The notes: a model not told the origin generated them from the sequence alone. Positions 1 through 8,409 are shown, numbered from the stretch's first letter. The stretch is DNA of 37,215 nucleotides from an uncultured Alphaproteobacteria bacterium (GCA_937776645.1 CALMRI010000023.1:1-37215), one strand, 5' to 3'. Made by a program: numbers and translations.

Positions 1-492
1 CGCCCTCACGGAGTTCAATCTTCCTCGTTTGATGGCGAAACCAGACCAATTCTTCAATGAGGGCTATGAATTTTCGATCCGAAATATGGTCGAACATGTA
101 ATCGACACCGAGGGACCGATACACGAGGATATATTGGCGCGGCGTATCGCGCGACATCATGGCTTCAAGAAAGCCGGTAGTCGCATTCGCGAACGAGTAT
201 TGGGCATAGCCTCGAGGCCCGCCGAGGGACCACTGTCGAACCGGCAGGTCGGTTTTATTGGCAGAAAGATACAGTAAAAGATAAGCGTACGCAGGTTCGT
301 TATCAAAATCGCAATGACGAGATGCGCAATGTGGATTTCATCTGCAAGGAAGAACTCCAGGCAATCGACAGCGAGCTTGGGTTGCGTGGCGACGTGATGG
401 CGCTTTCAAGGGCGCTGGGTTTAACGCGATTACGCGAGGTATCGCGACAACGGCTCGAACTGGCGTTAGAGGACGAGCACCCGGAATTATAG
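1..492 (+). pseudogene. C-terminal part of a large DUF3320-type helicase, frameshifted and cut by the window edge
   Basis: The reading frame is open from the left edge (bases 2-210, frame 2). It contains the stretch EGPIHEDILARRIARHHGF followed by KAGSRIRERV, which I recognise as the DUF3320 domain found at the C-terminus of very large DUF4011/superfamily-1 helicase proteins. Frame 2 then runs into unrelated sequence and stops at 277. From about base 211, frame 1 continues naturally (GRFYWQKDTV, then KEELQAIDSELGLRG and ALGLTRLREVSRQRLE) and stops at 492. The family normally has one continuous C-terminus here, so a one-base loss (or two-base gain) near 205-213 broke the gene. Proteins of this architecture, often with a Vsr-like nuclease domain, are known as candidate single-gene phage-defence proteins (Hhe-like), but only the tail is visible. 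Domain family is fairly sure; defence role is inference. Confidence 0.7.
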
Positions 493-506
493 TTAGACTA
501 TTTGAT

Positions 507-692
507 ATGCAGAAAGGTGGATTCGCGTCGCTCCGGCGCGGCGGAGCAGTATCCAGCAAAACTATGCAGGATATAGGCAGGCAAAGTAGCAGCGAAAACA
601 AGCCGCTGCCCACCCAAGTTGATTTACTGACTCAAGAGCGCGACCAGCTGAAAGCCGAGCTTGCCCGCGAGCGGGACAATGCGCATGGTTAA
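507..692 (+). CDS. Short ORF of unknown function, possible gene fragment
   Basis: This 61-residue open frame begins 14 bases after the helicase remnant. Its second half (LLTQERDQLKAELARERDN) is charged and heptad-like, suggesting a short coiled coil. I do not recognise the family. It overlaps the 3' end of the minus-strand hydrolase gene by about 70 bases, so at least one of the two reading frames is probably not native there. It may be the remains of a gene broken at the same junction that altered the hydrolase tail. There is no clear ribosome-binding site. Confidence 0.2.
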   Translation: MQKGGFASLRRGGAVSSKTMQDIGRQSSSENKPLPTQVDLLTQERDQLKAELARERDNAHG

Positions 693-1493
693 AGGGCCGG
701 TTTTGCGTCGGGTTGGCGAACGAGCCATATCACATTCACCGCCACGTGGCGGGATGACGGGGCGAGGTCTTACGCTCTGGGCCTCGCGAACCAGTGCGTC
801 GAACAGGTTCTGCTGCGTTGGGTCGACGTCAGCAGTGATCTCTGGGTGCCACTGGACGGCAAGGCACCAGTGGTGTTCGGCGTGTTCGACCGCCTCGATG
901 ACGCCGTCTGGCGCGCGGGCGGTGACGGCGAGGGATGGGGCGACAATCTTTAGAGCCTGGTGATGCCCGGAGGTTCCATTCGATATCGAAGTGCCCAGAA
1001 CAGCGGCTGTTTTCGTCCCAGCGATGACCTCAGCGCTATGGACCGCCCAGAGCCCCGCGCCGTCGCGATGGTTATCACCCTTGCCGAGATCCGGCACATG
1101 CTCGACCAAGGATCCCCCTAGCGCGACATTGAGAAGCTGCATCCCCCGGCAGATGCAGAGTATCGGCATGTTCCGGCGTTCGACCACCGCCTTGATCCCG
1201 ATAAGTTCGGCTTCGTCCCTCTCGGGGTCGATGTCACCAAGCTCCGGATGGGCTGTGTTGCCGCCATAGCGGGCTGGGTCAATATCCGTGCCGCCGGTGA
1301 AGATGATGCCGTCCAGGCGGCCCAAGACGGCGGGAAAAACATCTTCGCCCGGTGGCAAATAGATCGCGATGCCGCCAGCCCGCCGAACCGCCTCGGCATA
1401 GTCGACAGGAAGCACGTAGAAGGAGTCGTAGTGGGTGCTCTTCATGCTTTGCTCGTGACGGCCGTAGGTGGTGATCCCGATCACCGGTTTCAT
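624..1493 (-). CDS. Class-I glutamine-amidotransferase-like hydrolase (peptidase C26, PuuD-like)
   Basis: The protein starts MKPVIGITTYGR, typical of the gamma-glutamyl-gamma-aminobutyrate hydrolase family. This family uses a Cys-His-Glu triad to cut gamma-glutamyl amides in the cytoplasm, as PuuD does in putrescine breakdown. Visible motifs are FTGGTDIDPARYGG, the nucleophile elbow CICRGMQLLN with Cys115 (counted from the start chosen here), and the catalytic pair in QWHPE (His216, Glu218). A start at 1493 is preferred over an upstream TTG at 1511 because AAGGAG sits six bases before this ATG. The 289-residue product is about 40 residues longer than usual. The extra tail, from about residue 240, is basic, resembles nothing in the family and lies antisense to another ORF, so the natural stop may have been lost. 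The substrate is not known. It is divergent from the dienelactone hydrolase gene, with a shared 124-base promoter gap. Confidence 0.85.
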   Translation of the reverse strand: MKPVIGITTYGRHEQSMKSTHYDSFYVLPVDYAEAVRRAGGIAIYLPPGEDVFPAVLGRLDGIIFTGGTDIDPARYGGNTAHPELGDIDPERDEAELIGIKAVVERRNMPILCICRGMQLLNVALGGSLVEHVPDLGKGDNHRDGAGLWAVHSAEVIAGTKTAAVLGTSISNGTSGHHQALKIVAPSLAVTARAPDGVIEAVEHAEHHWCLAVQWHPEITADVDPTQQNLFDALVREAQSVRPRPVIPPRGGECDMARSPTRRKTGPLTMRIVPLAGKLGFQLVALLSQ

Positions 1494-1617
1494 GAGAAAC
1501 TCCTTGTCCAACTATCCCGTTCCACCATCAAATCACGGATGCTTCATGGATGGGGATGCTTTTCCGCGTCGCTCCGTGACATTCTCGCGGGAGAGCGTGT
1601 TTCGATCGGAGTGAGCC

Positions 1618-2313
1618 ATGGGTTCGGAAATTAAGATCACTGCTGCGGACGGCGGCACCTTCGCTGGTTATTTGGCGCTGCCGAAAACTTTGCCAGCACC
1701 GGGCTTAGTGGTGTTGCCCGAGGTTTTCAACACCAATGATCACATCCGCTCGGTGGCCGATGGCTATGCCGACGAGGGCTTCGTGGTGATCGCGCCAGAT
1801 GTCTATTGGCGCGAGGAACCAGGCGCCTATATGGCCTACACCGACGAGGGCAGGGCCAAGGCCCAGGCGCTTCGAGCGGCAATGGGAACCGACCAATTCG
1901 CCAGCGATCTCGGCGACGTGGTGGCGACGCTGAAGGCACGGGATGATTGCACCGGCAAGGTCGGGGTGATGGGATTTTGCCTCGGTGGTAAATTCACTTA
2001 CCTCTCCAGTGTGCGGCATGCGATTGACGCTGCGGTCAGCTATTACGGGGTTCAGATCGACGAGCATCTGGATGAGGCGGATGCGCTGAAATGCCCAATC
2101 ATCATGCATTTCGCCTCCAAGGACCCGCATGTGCCGGCGGAGACCGTCGCGGCGATTGAGGCGCGGATGGGGGGGAGTAAAATCGTCGACATTCACGTCT
2201 ATCCCGACACCGAACACGGCTTTAACCGTTATGGCTATCCGCCCTTCAACGAGGGGGCGGCAAAGGTCGCCCGTGAGCGGACCCTGGCGCATTTTCGGCG
2301 TTTGTTGGGTTAA
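1618..2313 (+). CDS. Dienelactone hydrolase family protein
   Basis: This 231-residue alpha/beta hydrolase matches the carboxymethylenebutenolidase (dienelactone hydrolase) family in length and layout. The nucleophile is cysteine in GFCLGG (Cys121), the acid is Asp169 in SKDPHVP, and the base is His200 in TEHGFNR. This Cys-Asp-His triad defines the family. Characterised members open the lactone ring of dienelactones in chloroaromatic breakdown, but many paralogues act on unknown esters or lactones, so the substrate is not assigned. GGAG precedes the ATG by about seven bases. The PhyH-type oxygenase gene follows after 32 bases and is probably co-transcribed, suggesting that an oxidised or lactonised product is passed between the two. 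No signal peptide; cytoplasmic. Confidence 0.9.
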   Translation: MGSEIKITAADGGTFAGYLALPKTLPAPGLVVLPEVFNTNDHIRSVADGYADEGFVVIAPDVYWREEPGAYMAYTDEGRAKAQALRAAMGTDQFASDLGDVVATLKARDDCTGKVGVMGFCLGGKFTYLSSVRHAIDAAVSYYGVQIDEHLDEADALKCPIIMHFASKDPHVPAETVAAIEARMGGSKIVDIHVYPDTEHGFNRYGYPPFNEGAAKVARERTLAHFRRLLG

Positions 2314-2345
2314 GGTGATCGCAAGCTATTCGTGAGGGTGGCGCC

Positions 2346-3197
2346 ATGGGCAAAGTCTTGAATGACGCCGAGGTTCGGCGCTATGAAGCCGAGGGCTATA
2401 TCTGTCCTGTTCCAGCCTTGACGACGGCGGAGGTCACCGAGGTGCGCGCCGATATCGAGGCCTTCGAGTCAAAAACCGGTAAGACCATGGACTATCCGGA
2501 AAAATCCAAGTCCTATCTGTTGTTTGATTGGGCCAATCGACTAGTGCGGCATCCGCAGGTTCTGGACGCGGTAGAGGATCTGATCGGTCCGGATATCATG
2601 GTTTATCACACGACCATGTGGATCAAGGACCCTGGCACACTCCAATATATCCTCTGGCATCAGGATGGGACCTATTTCTATCTCGACCCGCAACTGCACG
2701 TCACTGCTTGGATCGCACTTTCCGACGCGCCAGTGGCGGCGGGCTGCATGCATGTCCTGCCCGGTTCTCATCTATGGGGACAGTATACGCACAAGGACGA
2801 TCTAGGAGAGCATAATCTGATCCTGCGGGGCCAAGCGATCTTTGACGAGTTCGAGGGTAAGGTGGGCGAACCGATGCCCCTGAAGGCCGGTGAAATGTCG
2901 TTGCACCACACCCGTCTGGTGCATTGCTCGCGACCCAATGAGTATCACGACCGTAGGATGGGATTTGGGATCAGTTATATTCCTGCCCATGTGAAGGACA
3001 TCGGGAGTTCGCCGGGCTCGGCCATGCTGGTGCGCGGCGAGGACCGTTGGGGGCATTTCACGCCGGAGCGCCGGGCGGGAGCCGCGTTGAGCGAAGAAGC
3101 CTATGAGAATCATCGCGTGCTGATGGCTCAGTTCCGGGCGCGACAGGATTCAAACGCTGAGATCAAACGCGAGGTGAGGTATAGCGCGGTGACTTGA
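2346..3197 (+). CDS. Phytanoyl-CoA dioxygenase (PhyH) family Fe(II)/2-oxoglutarate oxygenase
   Basis: A 283-residue protein with the double-stranded beta-helix signature of the PhyH family. The facial iron triad is visible as HxD in WHQDGTYF (His105, Asp107) and a distal His193 in RLVHCSRPN. Basic residues shortly after it (Arg196, and the later DRR) are candidates for the 2-oxoglutarate carboxylate contact. The motif GCMHVLPGSH between them is also characteristic. Members hydroxylate CoA esters, phosphonates, ectoine and various secondary metabolites, so the substrate cannot be named. A GAGGGTGG box lies just upstream of the ATG. It follows the dienelactone hydrolase gene by 32 bases, forming a likely two-gene unit. 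After its stop the sequence becomes non-coding for about 200 bases and mobile-element-like genes begin. Confidence 0.9.
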   Translation: MGKVLNDAEVRRYEAEGYICPVPALTTAEVTEVRADIEAFESKTGKTMDYPEKSKSYLLFDWANRLVRHPQVLDAVEDLIGPDIMVYHTTMWIKDPGTLQYILWHQDGTYFYLDPQLHVTAWIALSDAPVAAGCMHVLPGSHLWGQYTHKDDLGEHNLILRGQAIFDEFEGKVGEPMPLKAGEMSLHHTRLVHCSRPNEYHDRRMGFGISYIPAHVKDIGSSPGSAMLVRGEDRWGHFTPERRAGAALSEEAYENHRVLMAQFRARQDSNAEIKREVRYSAVT

Positions 3198-3398
3198 ACC
3201 GGGAACACGCTTGCCCGGTGCCAAGACGGCGTCCTAGGCTCCATTCGACCATTTCATTGGACCTGACTAGGTCCGGAAGCGCCAACCATGGGGCAGGGCA
3301 TACATGATCATGATGGATATAGAAAGCACGGCAGAAAGCACAGCGGCTATATGTACGGCCACGCCATGGTGGCAGAGGAGTGGCCCTGCCCCAACTGA

Positions 3399-3764
3399 CC
3401 GACCCGGCGCACCAGAGTCGCCGGTTCTGACTTCGGTCCAGATTGGAACGGTCAGCGGTGCGGCGCGCACGCCCGCACCACCGGCGAACCCTGTCGCTCA
3501 CCCGCGGTGACCAGCTCCCAGCGATGCCGCATGCATGGCGGCGCCAAGGGCTCGGGTGCGCCACCTGGCGAGCGTAACGGCGCCTATAAGCATGGCCGCT
3601 TCACCGGGCCATCCCTGGAGGCCCAGAAGGCATCCGGCGCCGCCTTGCGGGTCGTCGGCAAATGGCTGACCGCCCGCGAGAACGGCAACATCGCGCTGGA
3701 GCAGCATTTGCGCATCGAGGCAGTGCTGGCCTTGCGCAGGAGCCAAGCCCAGCGGGAGCGGTGA
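3399..3764 (+). pseudogene. HGG-motif small phage/element protein, start disrupted
   Basis: The frame encodes the pattern CGAHARTTGEPCRSPAV, then CRMHGGAKGSGAPPGERN and KHGRFTG. I recognise this as a short Cys/His/Gly-rich protein family common in alphaproteobacterial prophages and genomic islands; the paired cysteines and histidine suggest a small metal-binding knuckle. The conserved part begins at base 3459, but the only in-frame start candidates are a GTG at 3507 and later codons, and a stop lies at 3396. The conserved N-terminus is therefore outside any normal start, pointing to an upstream frameshift or loss of the start. Function of the family is unknown to me. Confidence 0.45.
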
Positions 3765-3930
3765 GGCGGGGCTAACTAAAATCATGCCGCCGGGGCGCGT
3801 GTATGGGGTTGCACGAATCCCAGCCTTGCTGAGGGCCGTCTGCCCCCAAATAGCGCCGTCGACAGCACCGCCCTTTTTATAGACGGACAAGTCGGACAAG
3901 CTGGCGCCATCAACATTGATGGAGGTCCCG

Positions 3931-4401
3931 ATGAGAGAGTGGTGGTATTCGAAGCACGATTGGCCGCTTTTTCTCTCCACGGTTTGCTTTCTCGGCGGGG
4001 TGGGGTTTGGCCCCGCCATCGCACTCCTCATCTTTATTCCGCATGATAAGCTCTTCCCTGTTTATGGCGGAACGGCTTGGCCTTTTTTGTGGGCTATAGC
4101 CCTTCCGGCAGGGTACGCGGCGGGGGCGGCCCGTTGGTTGCTGGGTAAAGGGATGCAATCGCTTCGCCGTACGATATCGCGGAGAAGGCCCTCTTGGTTC
4201 GCGCCGCCGCCTGCCGATCCTCTCAAGCTCGAGATCTGGGAGTACGAACAGGAAGCCGATTTGGGTGATAGGCCCGTCGTTTGGGGGGAGTGGGTCGCCG
4301 TTTTGATGGTGGCTTTTCGCATCGGCGTCATGTGTAAGTACCTTCCCGTAGCGCTAAGTACTAAGCCGCCTCATCCGCCGCTGTCGCCCACCGGATCGTG
4401 A
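3931..4401 (+). CDS. Small predicted membrane protein, unknown function
   Basis: The product, from ATG 3931, is 156 residues. GGAGGT lies five bases before this ATG, so it is preferred over an alternative at 3916. Two hydrophobic segments are visible, about residues 12-35 (LFLSTVCFLGGVGFGP and on) and 48-68 (WPFLWAIALPAGYAAGAA). They are followed by a basic cytoplasmic-type loop and a hydrophobic patch near residue 130. I do not recognise a family. The last 40 bases overlap the 3' end of the minus-strand helix-turn-helix gene, so the true C-terminus may be shorter. The position within the element suggests cargo. Confidence 0.45.
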   Translation: MREWWYSKHDWPLFLSTVCFLGGVGFGPAIALLIFIPHDKLFPVYGGTAWPFLWAIALPAGYAAGAARWLLGKGMQSLRRTISRRRPSWFAPPPADPLKLEIWEYEQEADLGDRPVVWGEWVAVLMVAFRIGVMCKYLPVALSTKPPHPPLSPTGS

Positions 4402-4708
4402 TCGGCTGATCCGCAGCCACCTCGACGCCACGACCGACTTCGCGCCAACCGGCCCGGGTCTTGAGCCAGAATATCGCCGCGGTGACGGCGCCTGGGCCTT
4501 CGCTGGTGGCGATGCGGAACAGATTGCCCGCCACGGCCATATCGGCCTGGACGGCGCCGCCATCTAGCTCGCCGCGGTAATGACGCCGAAGACATTTCTC
4601 CTCGATGCCAAGGGCGTCGGCGGCCATCGATTGCGTCGCGCCACGGCTGGTCATCAAATGGACCGCACCGCGGGTCTCGTCGTTTGGATTGTGCTGCTTG
4701 CCTTGCAT
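4361..4708 (-). CDS. Small helix-turn-helix protein of the phage terminase-small-subunit-like type
   Basis: A 115-residue protein containing GATQSMAADALGIEEKCLRR, a recognisable helix-turn-helix, then HYRGELDGGAVQADMAVAG and the very characteristic AAIFWLKTRAGWREV. Proteins with this layout are frequent in alphaproteobacterial prophages and islands. They are usually left unnamed or called DNA-packaging or small-terminase-like. The likely role is DNA recognition, but this is family inference only. AGGTG precedes the ATG by five bases. No large terminase gene follows on the minus strand; instead there is an oppositely oriented membrane-protein gene, so the packaging module, if that is what it was, is incomplete. 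Confidence 0.6.
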   Translation of the reverse strand: MQGKQHNPNDETRGAVHLMTSRGATQSMAADALGIEEKCLRRHYRGELDGGAVQADMAVAGNLFRIATSEGPGAVTAAIFWLKTRAGWREVGRGVEVAADQPITIRWATAADEAA

Positions 4709-4936
4709 ATTACACCTGCATCATGAGCCTGAATCGACGAGATATATCGCAGTAGAAAACGACAAGGAATCATACCATAAACCGCTATAAACGGGTCTTT
4801 ATTAGGCTGTTTTAAAAGCAAATGGCGAATTTTCTGTGGTTGGAGGGCTTTTCGGTGTGCATTGCTCGTTGATGCTCCGGTCATCAACATGGTCACGCTG
4901 CCATTATAGAACGAGGCCTTGGCGTGTTCGCCTAGC

Positions 4937-5481
4937 TCAATGCCTTTCATTATCTAGGTGCCGCATCAGGGCGGGCCTCTTTTTTTGCCAACAAAACTCT
5001 GGCGGTGTGGATCGGCATCGAATGCCCATATTTCTTAAGGCTGCCCCCGCCTGAGCCCGCCGATTTTTGAGCCATTGGGACCAGCAAGCCGGATGCAGCC
5101 ATGCATAACCGGGGTTTTCTACATCAAATGGCAGCAATGGATTGTGTGGTTGCTCGTCGCCCGCGCAACCCAAACACTGCTCCGGCGACGAGGATACGGG
5201 GTTCCTGTTAAGCCATTCGGATACGCAGCAGGAAAAAGCCTGGGCCTCCGCTTCCGGCGCGAGCAACCCACCATCGAACTCAACAATCCCGGCGCGCTCA
5301 TCGAAAAGGCCTGCCAGTCCTCCGCCGACCAACCCTCATCGCTCGGCCGAAGCCAGAACAGAATTGCGGGCTTGTGACGGGACAGCAGTTCCAGCACGGC
5401 CGGTGACGGTGGCGCTGCTGCCTCAAGCAGAAGGTCATCTCCCTCGAGGCCAAGTTGGATGCCGGCGGCACGAGCCTCCAT
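4937..5481 (-). pseudogene. Element protein with putative zinc-binding C-terminus, broken by one frameshift
   Basis: The first part (bases 5481 to about 5308) encodes ARAAGIQLGLEGDDLLLEA, PAVLELLSRHKPAIL and EDWQAF. These resemble the short docking-like domain seen beside primases in alphaproteobacterial elements. The frame then breaks, and the adjacent frame continues seamlessly with FDERAGIVEFDGGL, EWLNRNP, a CLGC pair and a later His/Cys pair in AWLHPACW, which look like a zinc site. The junction is the run of four A at 5304-5307 (T on the coding strand). A fifth T would restore the joined phrase DWQAFFDERAG, so a single-base homopolymer loss explains it. It lies just downstream of the primase remnant and reads the same way. 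The family is conserved but has no known function. Confidence 0.65.
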
Positions 5482-5499
5482 GACGACCTTGGCGGCGAC

Positions 5500-8087
5500 T
5501 CATATCCTGCCACTCCAACCCGTGACAGTTTTCCCAACCGAGGGGGCAGAAGGCGGTGAAGGCGTTAAAGGCGGTGTTTTGACTGCCACCACCCGCCAAG
5601 CCTTGCGCCCATCGGCTTCTGATTTCTGGAACTCAAAGCCGCCGACGATCCGATTGGCGTTCTTCTTAAGATCCAACCCAGTTTCGATCGATTGATCTCG
5701 CCACGTTCCTCAACCGGGAATTCGCGCATCGCATCGAGCAGATTGGGTTGGTCATAAACGCCGCGTCTACTGCCTTGCGCACAGTGGTCGGGGACGAGCC
5801 GAATACGGCATGCCACTCGGTCATCAAACCACTAAGCGCATCGCCGTCAGGGTCATGGCGGACCTGTTCCAGCAAGTGCCGTCGCAGGGTCGGGGTGCCC
5901 GAGCCACATCAGTGGATGCCGGCAATAGTCCGACCACGCCCCACCGAAAGTGACGATGTTGTCCACCGCCGCGCGGGGCGAACCTGCTCCGCGCCATGCC
6001 TGAATGATTGTCAGCACCGCTGCCACGTAAACGCCGCGCTGCTGGCGAACCTTATCGACCGGAGAGCCTTTGTAAGACATCGTTGCGGGGGTGGCGCAGC
6101 GCGGGTCGATATGGATCGTCAATACGCGACGCAGCAGATCGCGTATTGGGCCGACGTTGTTCCCCGACCCCAGAAACAGGGTGCGGGTGCTGACCGTCGC
6201 GGTCTTGCTGACGCCAAGAATCCGATCTGTGATGTGTTCGGCCGTCAGCATCCGCTTGATGGTGCCGTGCGGTATCCAGTCGGTGTCCATGTCGTCGAAC
6301 TCGATGACCGCCGGGCTGGTCAGCAGCAGGGACAGAATGACCTTGGTCGCCTCCTCCGAGGTCGTCGGATAGCTCACCTTGGCGTTTCCGCCCGGCCCGG
6401 CGAAGGCGCCAATCAGTTCGCACAGATAGGTCTTGCCGCTACCAAATACCGGCGCCCGGACGTGAAACGCCGGTGCATGTGGTAGCGTTGGACGCACGAC
6501 TGCGGTGAAGATCGCTGCAAGAGCCGCCGCCCTATCGGTGGCGGCCACGAAATGAAACTCGGTGAGTAAGTCTTCCAGCAAGGCAAGCGCCGCCTGAGCC
6601 GCTTCGGGTGTCGGGTCCGGGATCACGAACTGCCGCGCATCGAACACACCGAAACGCTGGGCTGCCTTGTCGTAGCCAGGCTGAGTGATGAGTTCTCCGT
6701 CAGACTCCCGAAAGTAGGGTTGCCGCGCCACACCGGCCAATGGCGGCAAGTAGCGAAAGTTCTGTGCATCGAACAGAATGGCGGCGTGTCGTGCTGGCGG
6801 ATCGCAGCGCACCCAGTCCTCCGCGCGCCCGTCGTACTTCTCCCATGTCGCGGCGACTGAAAGTTCACGCGTCAGCGCCGGCGCGCTGGTCGGCACAATC
6901 GAAGGGTCACCGCTGGTAGGGTCCGTCGAGACGGAAACAATCAAGCCACCGGCCTGATAATGCCGCCCACGGTTTGCCAATTCCTTTTCCGCAGCATCCA
7001 CGACGCGATGCAGGTCGCCTGCCACCACTCGGATTACAGGCTTGTGCCGCGCCTCCGCGTTGCGCACTCCAAGAAATTCAAGCAGCGCCCGAATGTGATA
7101 TTTGTCGCGGTGGGAGTGCTGGCAGCAAAAGCCGCCCACAGGATACAACTCGTCAGGTTCAAAATAGGCCGCGCCGGTGTCTAACTCGTCGGTGTGCTCA
7201 TGCACCCAAGGACAGGTCATGTCGTGCTTGCCGGACCCCAGCGGGGTCTTGTAAAGCCCCGTGCTTTCAGCGCCGCAACGACCGGGTTCTCCGCCGCCCT
7301 TGGGCGTCAGAACATCGTCGGTATCATTATCCATGCCGTGCGAGGCATCGTCCGACGGCACGGCTGGTTTCGTGGTTTTCTTAGGTCTTCCAGCCGGAGC
7401 GAGTTCCAACTGCAACCGATCGACGATCTCCTGCGGCGTGTACCGGTTGTCGGGTCGCCACTCGATCAGACGGCACTGAAACGGCGCACCTCCTCGCCGG
7501 CATGTTTGGGCTTGCCGTTGATCGCCACCGGCAGCCGTGCCCAGCGGCTCAGCGGCCCTGCCGCGCCGGCATCGCATAAGCCTGCATCAATCACCGCATT
7601 GAGCAGACGCACGGCCACGGCACCGTCAGTAAGCGGCTCGGCAAAGATGATCCCGCCTTGATGATTTCCGGGGCTCGTCTCTATCAGCCAGGACAGCTCG
7701 AAACTCGTGCAGGCGATCCAGCGGCACTTTCGTGCCCAGGTCGTCGAGCATCAGGAAATGGCATGCGGCAAAATTGGTTTTTCGAGCCTTAATCGAGCCG
7801 TCATCACTGGGATAAAAGCTCGAACAACTAAGGAAATTGTTCGTGTCTGGGGATAGGCTATCAGCCACTAGGTCTGCCCGATCGCAGGGCCACCCGCCTA
7901 GGCTGGGGTCGCCGGGCTTCGCGCAAACCGCGGCAAACCCACCTGCTGGTAGCTGGGGGAAAACCTCAGTGATAAATTTAGCATTTGTTATATTGGAATC
8001 ACCGCCTTCACCGCCTTCTTTTGGCCCAATGGGGCAAATTGTCAGCACATTAGTCGGTAATGTCTCGGGGAGGATCACATCGATCAT
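5500..8087 (-). pseudogene. RepB-type primase/helicase of the integrated element, multiply frameshifted
   Basis: The N-terminus carries FLMLDDLGTKVPLDRL followed, after a frame change, by SWLIETSPGNHQGG. This is the signature of RepB-like archaeo-eukaryotic primases of plasmids and phages. Later parts carry CRLIEWRPDNRYTPQEI and a Walker A motif in FGSGKTYLCELIG, with a following EFDDMDTDW that looks like Walker B, so the C-terminal half is a helicase-like ATPase. The chain must be assembled from several frames, with breaks near 7697-7705, 7482-7486, 5873-5876, 5735-5765 and 5669-5673. In each case the homologous text resumes in the next frame. The second break is a C-run loss and the third an inserted T. 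Replication initiation of the element is the likely former role. The N-terminal ATG overlaps the stop of the upstream small gene (ATGA). Confidence 0.75.
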
Positions 8088-8293
8088 GATTCACCTCCTC
8101 CTTGGTTCTCCAGGAAATCTGCGATTTGATCGCACTGCTCAGGGCTTAGGGATGAGGATCGTCCGAGCTTCTTGGGTTTGACCCCCAATATCTTCATGAC
8201 GTCATAAATTCTGGAGTGTCCGCAGCCTACGTAGGTCTGCCCGTCACGGATGCGGACATTGCGGACAGCAACTCCGTTTTTGATAACTGGCAT
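8084..8293 (-). CDS. Small putative DNA-binding protein upstream of the primase
   Basis: From the ATG at 8293 the product is 69 residues beginning MPVIKNGVAVRN. GGAGG lies four bases before this ATG, so it is preferred over an ATG ten codons upstream at 8323. The middle part, HSRIYDVMKILGVKPKK, followed by SLSPEQCDQIADFLE, has the look of a helix-turn-helix of the kind used by small excision or replication regulators, but I cannot name the family. Its TGA overlaps the ATG of the primase gene, so the two were translationally coupled. Confidence 0.5.
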   Translation of the reverse strand: MPVIKNGVAVRNVRIRDGQTYVGCGHSRIYDVMKILGVKPKKLGRSSSLSPEQCDQIADFLENQGGGES

Positions 8294-8360
8294 CTCGCCT
8301 CCATCGGTAGGCCGCCAAACCATGGCGGGCGTTGATGGAAACCAAGGTGTTCCGAACGCA

Positions 8361-8409
8361 AAAATTTATCGCCCAGTAACCCCCAATAACCTCTCTGGAG
8401 GGTTACTGT
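8361..8409 (-). terminator. Hairpin terminator overlapping the stop codon of the 8403-8975 gene
   Basis: A perfect nine-base inverted repeat, CAGTAACCC and GGGTTACTG, lies at 8375-8383 and 8401-8409. The stop codon TAA of the upstream gene is part of the stem. On the minus strand the stem is followed after a few bases by a run of five T (A on the plus strand, 8361-8365). It fits a Rho-independent terminator, although the T run is not directly adjacent. Confidence 0.55.

Noticed and set aside
1540..1556. GGATGGGGATG considered as the left att copy of the tRNA-Ser end
   Set aside because: Only about nine bases match the acceptor end and the T-arm sequence does not follow; expected by chance.
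4654..5054. Overlapping short frames on both strands between the helix-turn-helix gene and the zinc-knuckle protein
   Set aside because: No motif, no ribosome-binding site, and composition unlike neighbours; the C-terminal part belongs to the frameshifted 4937-5481 gene.
5748..6485. Plus-strand frame of 245 codons opposite the primase
   Set aside because: Antisense to the helicase half of the primase, with atypical composition; not a gene.
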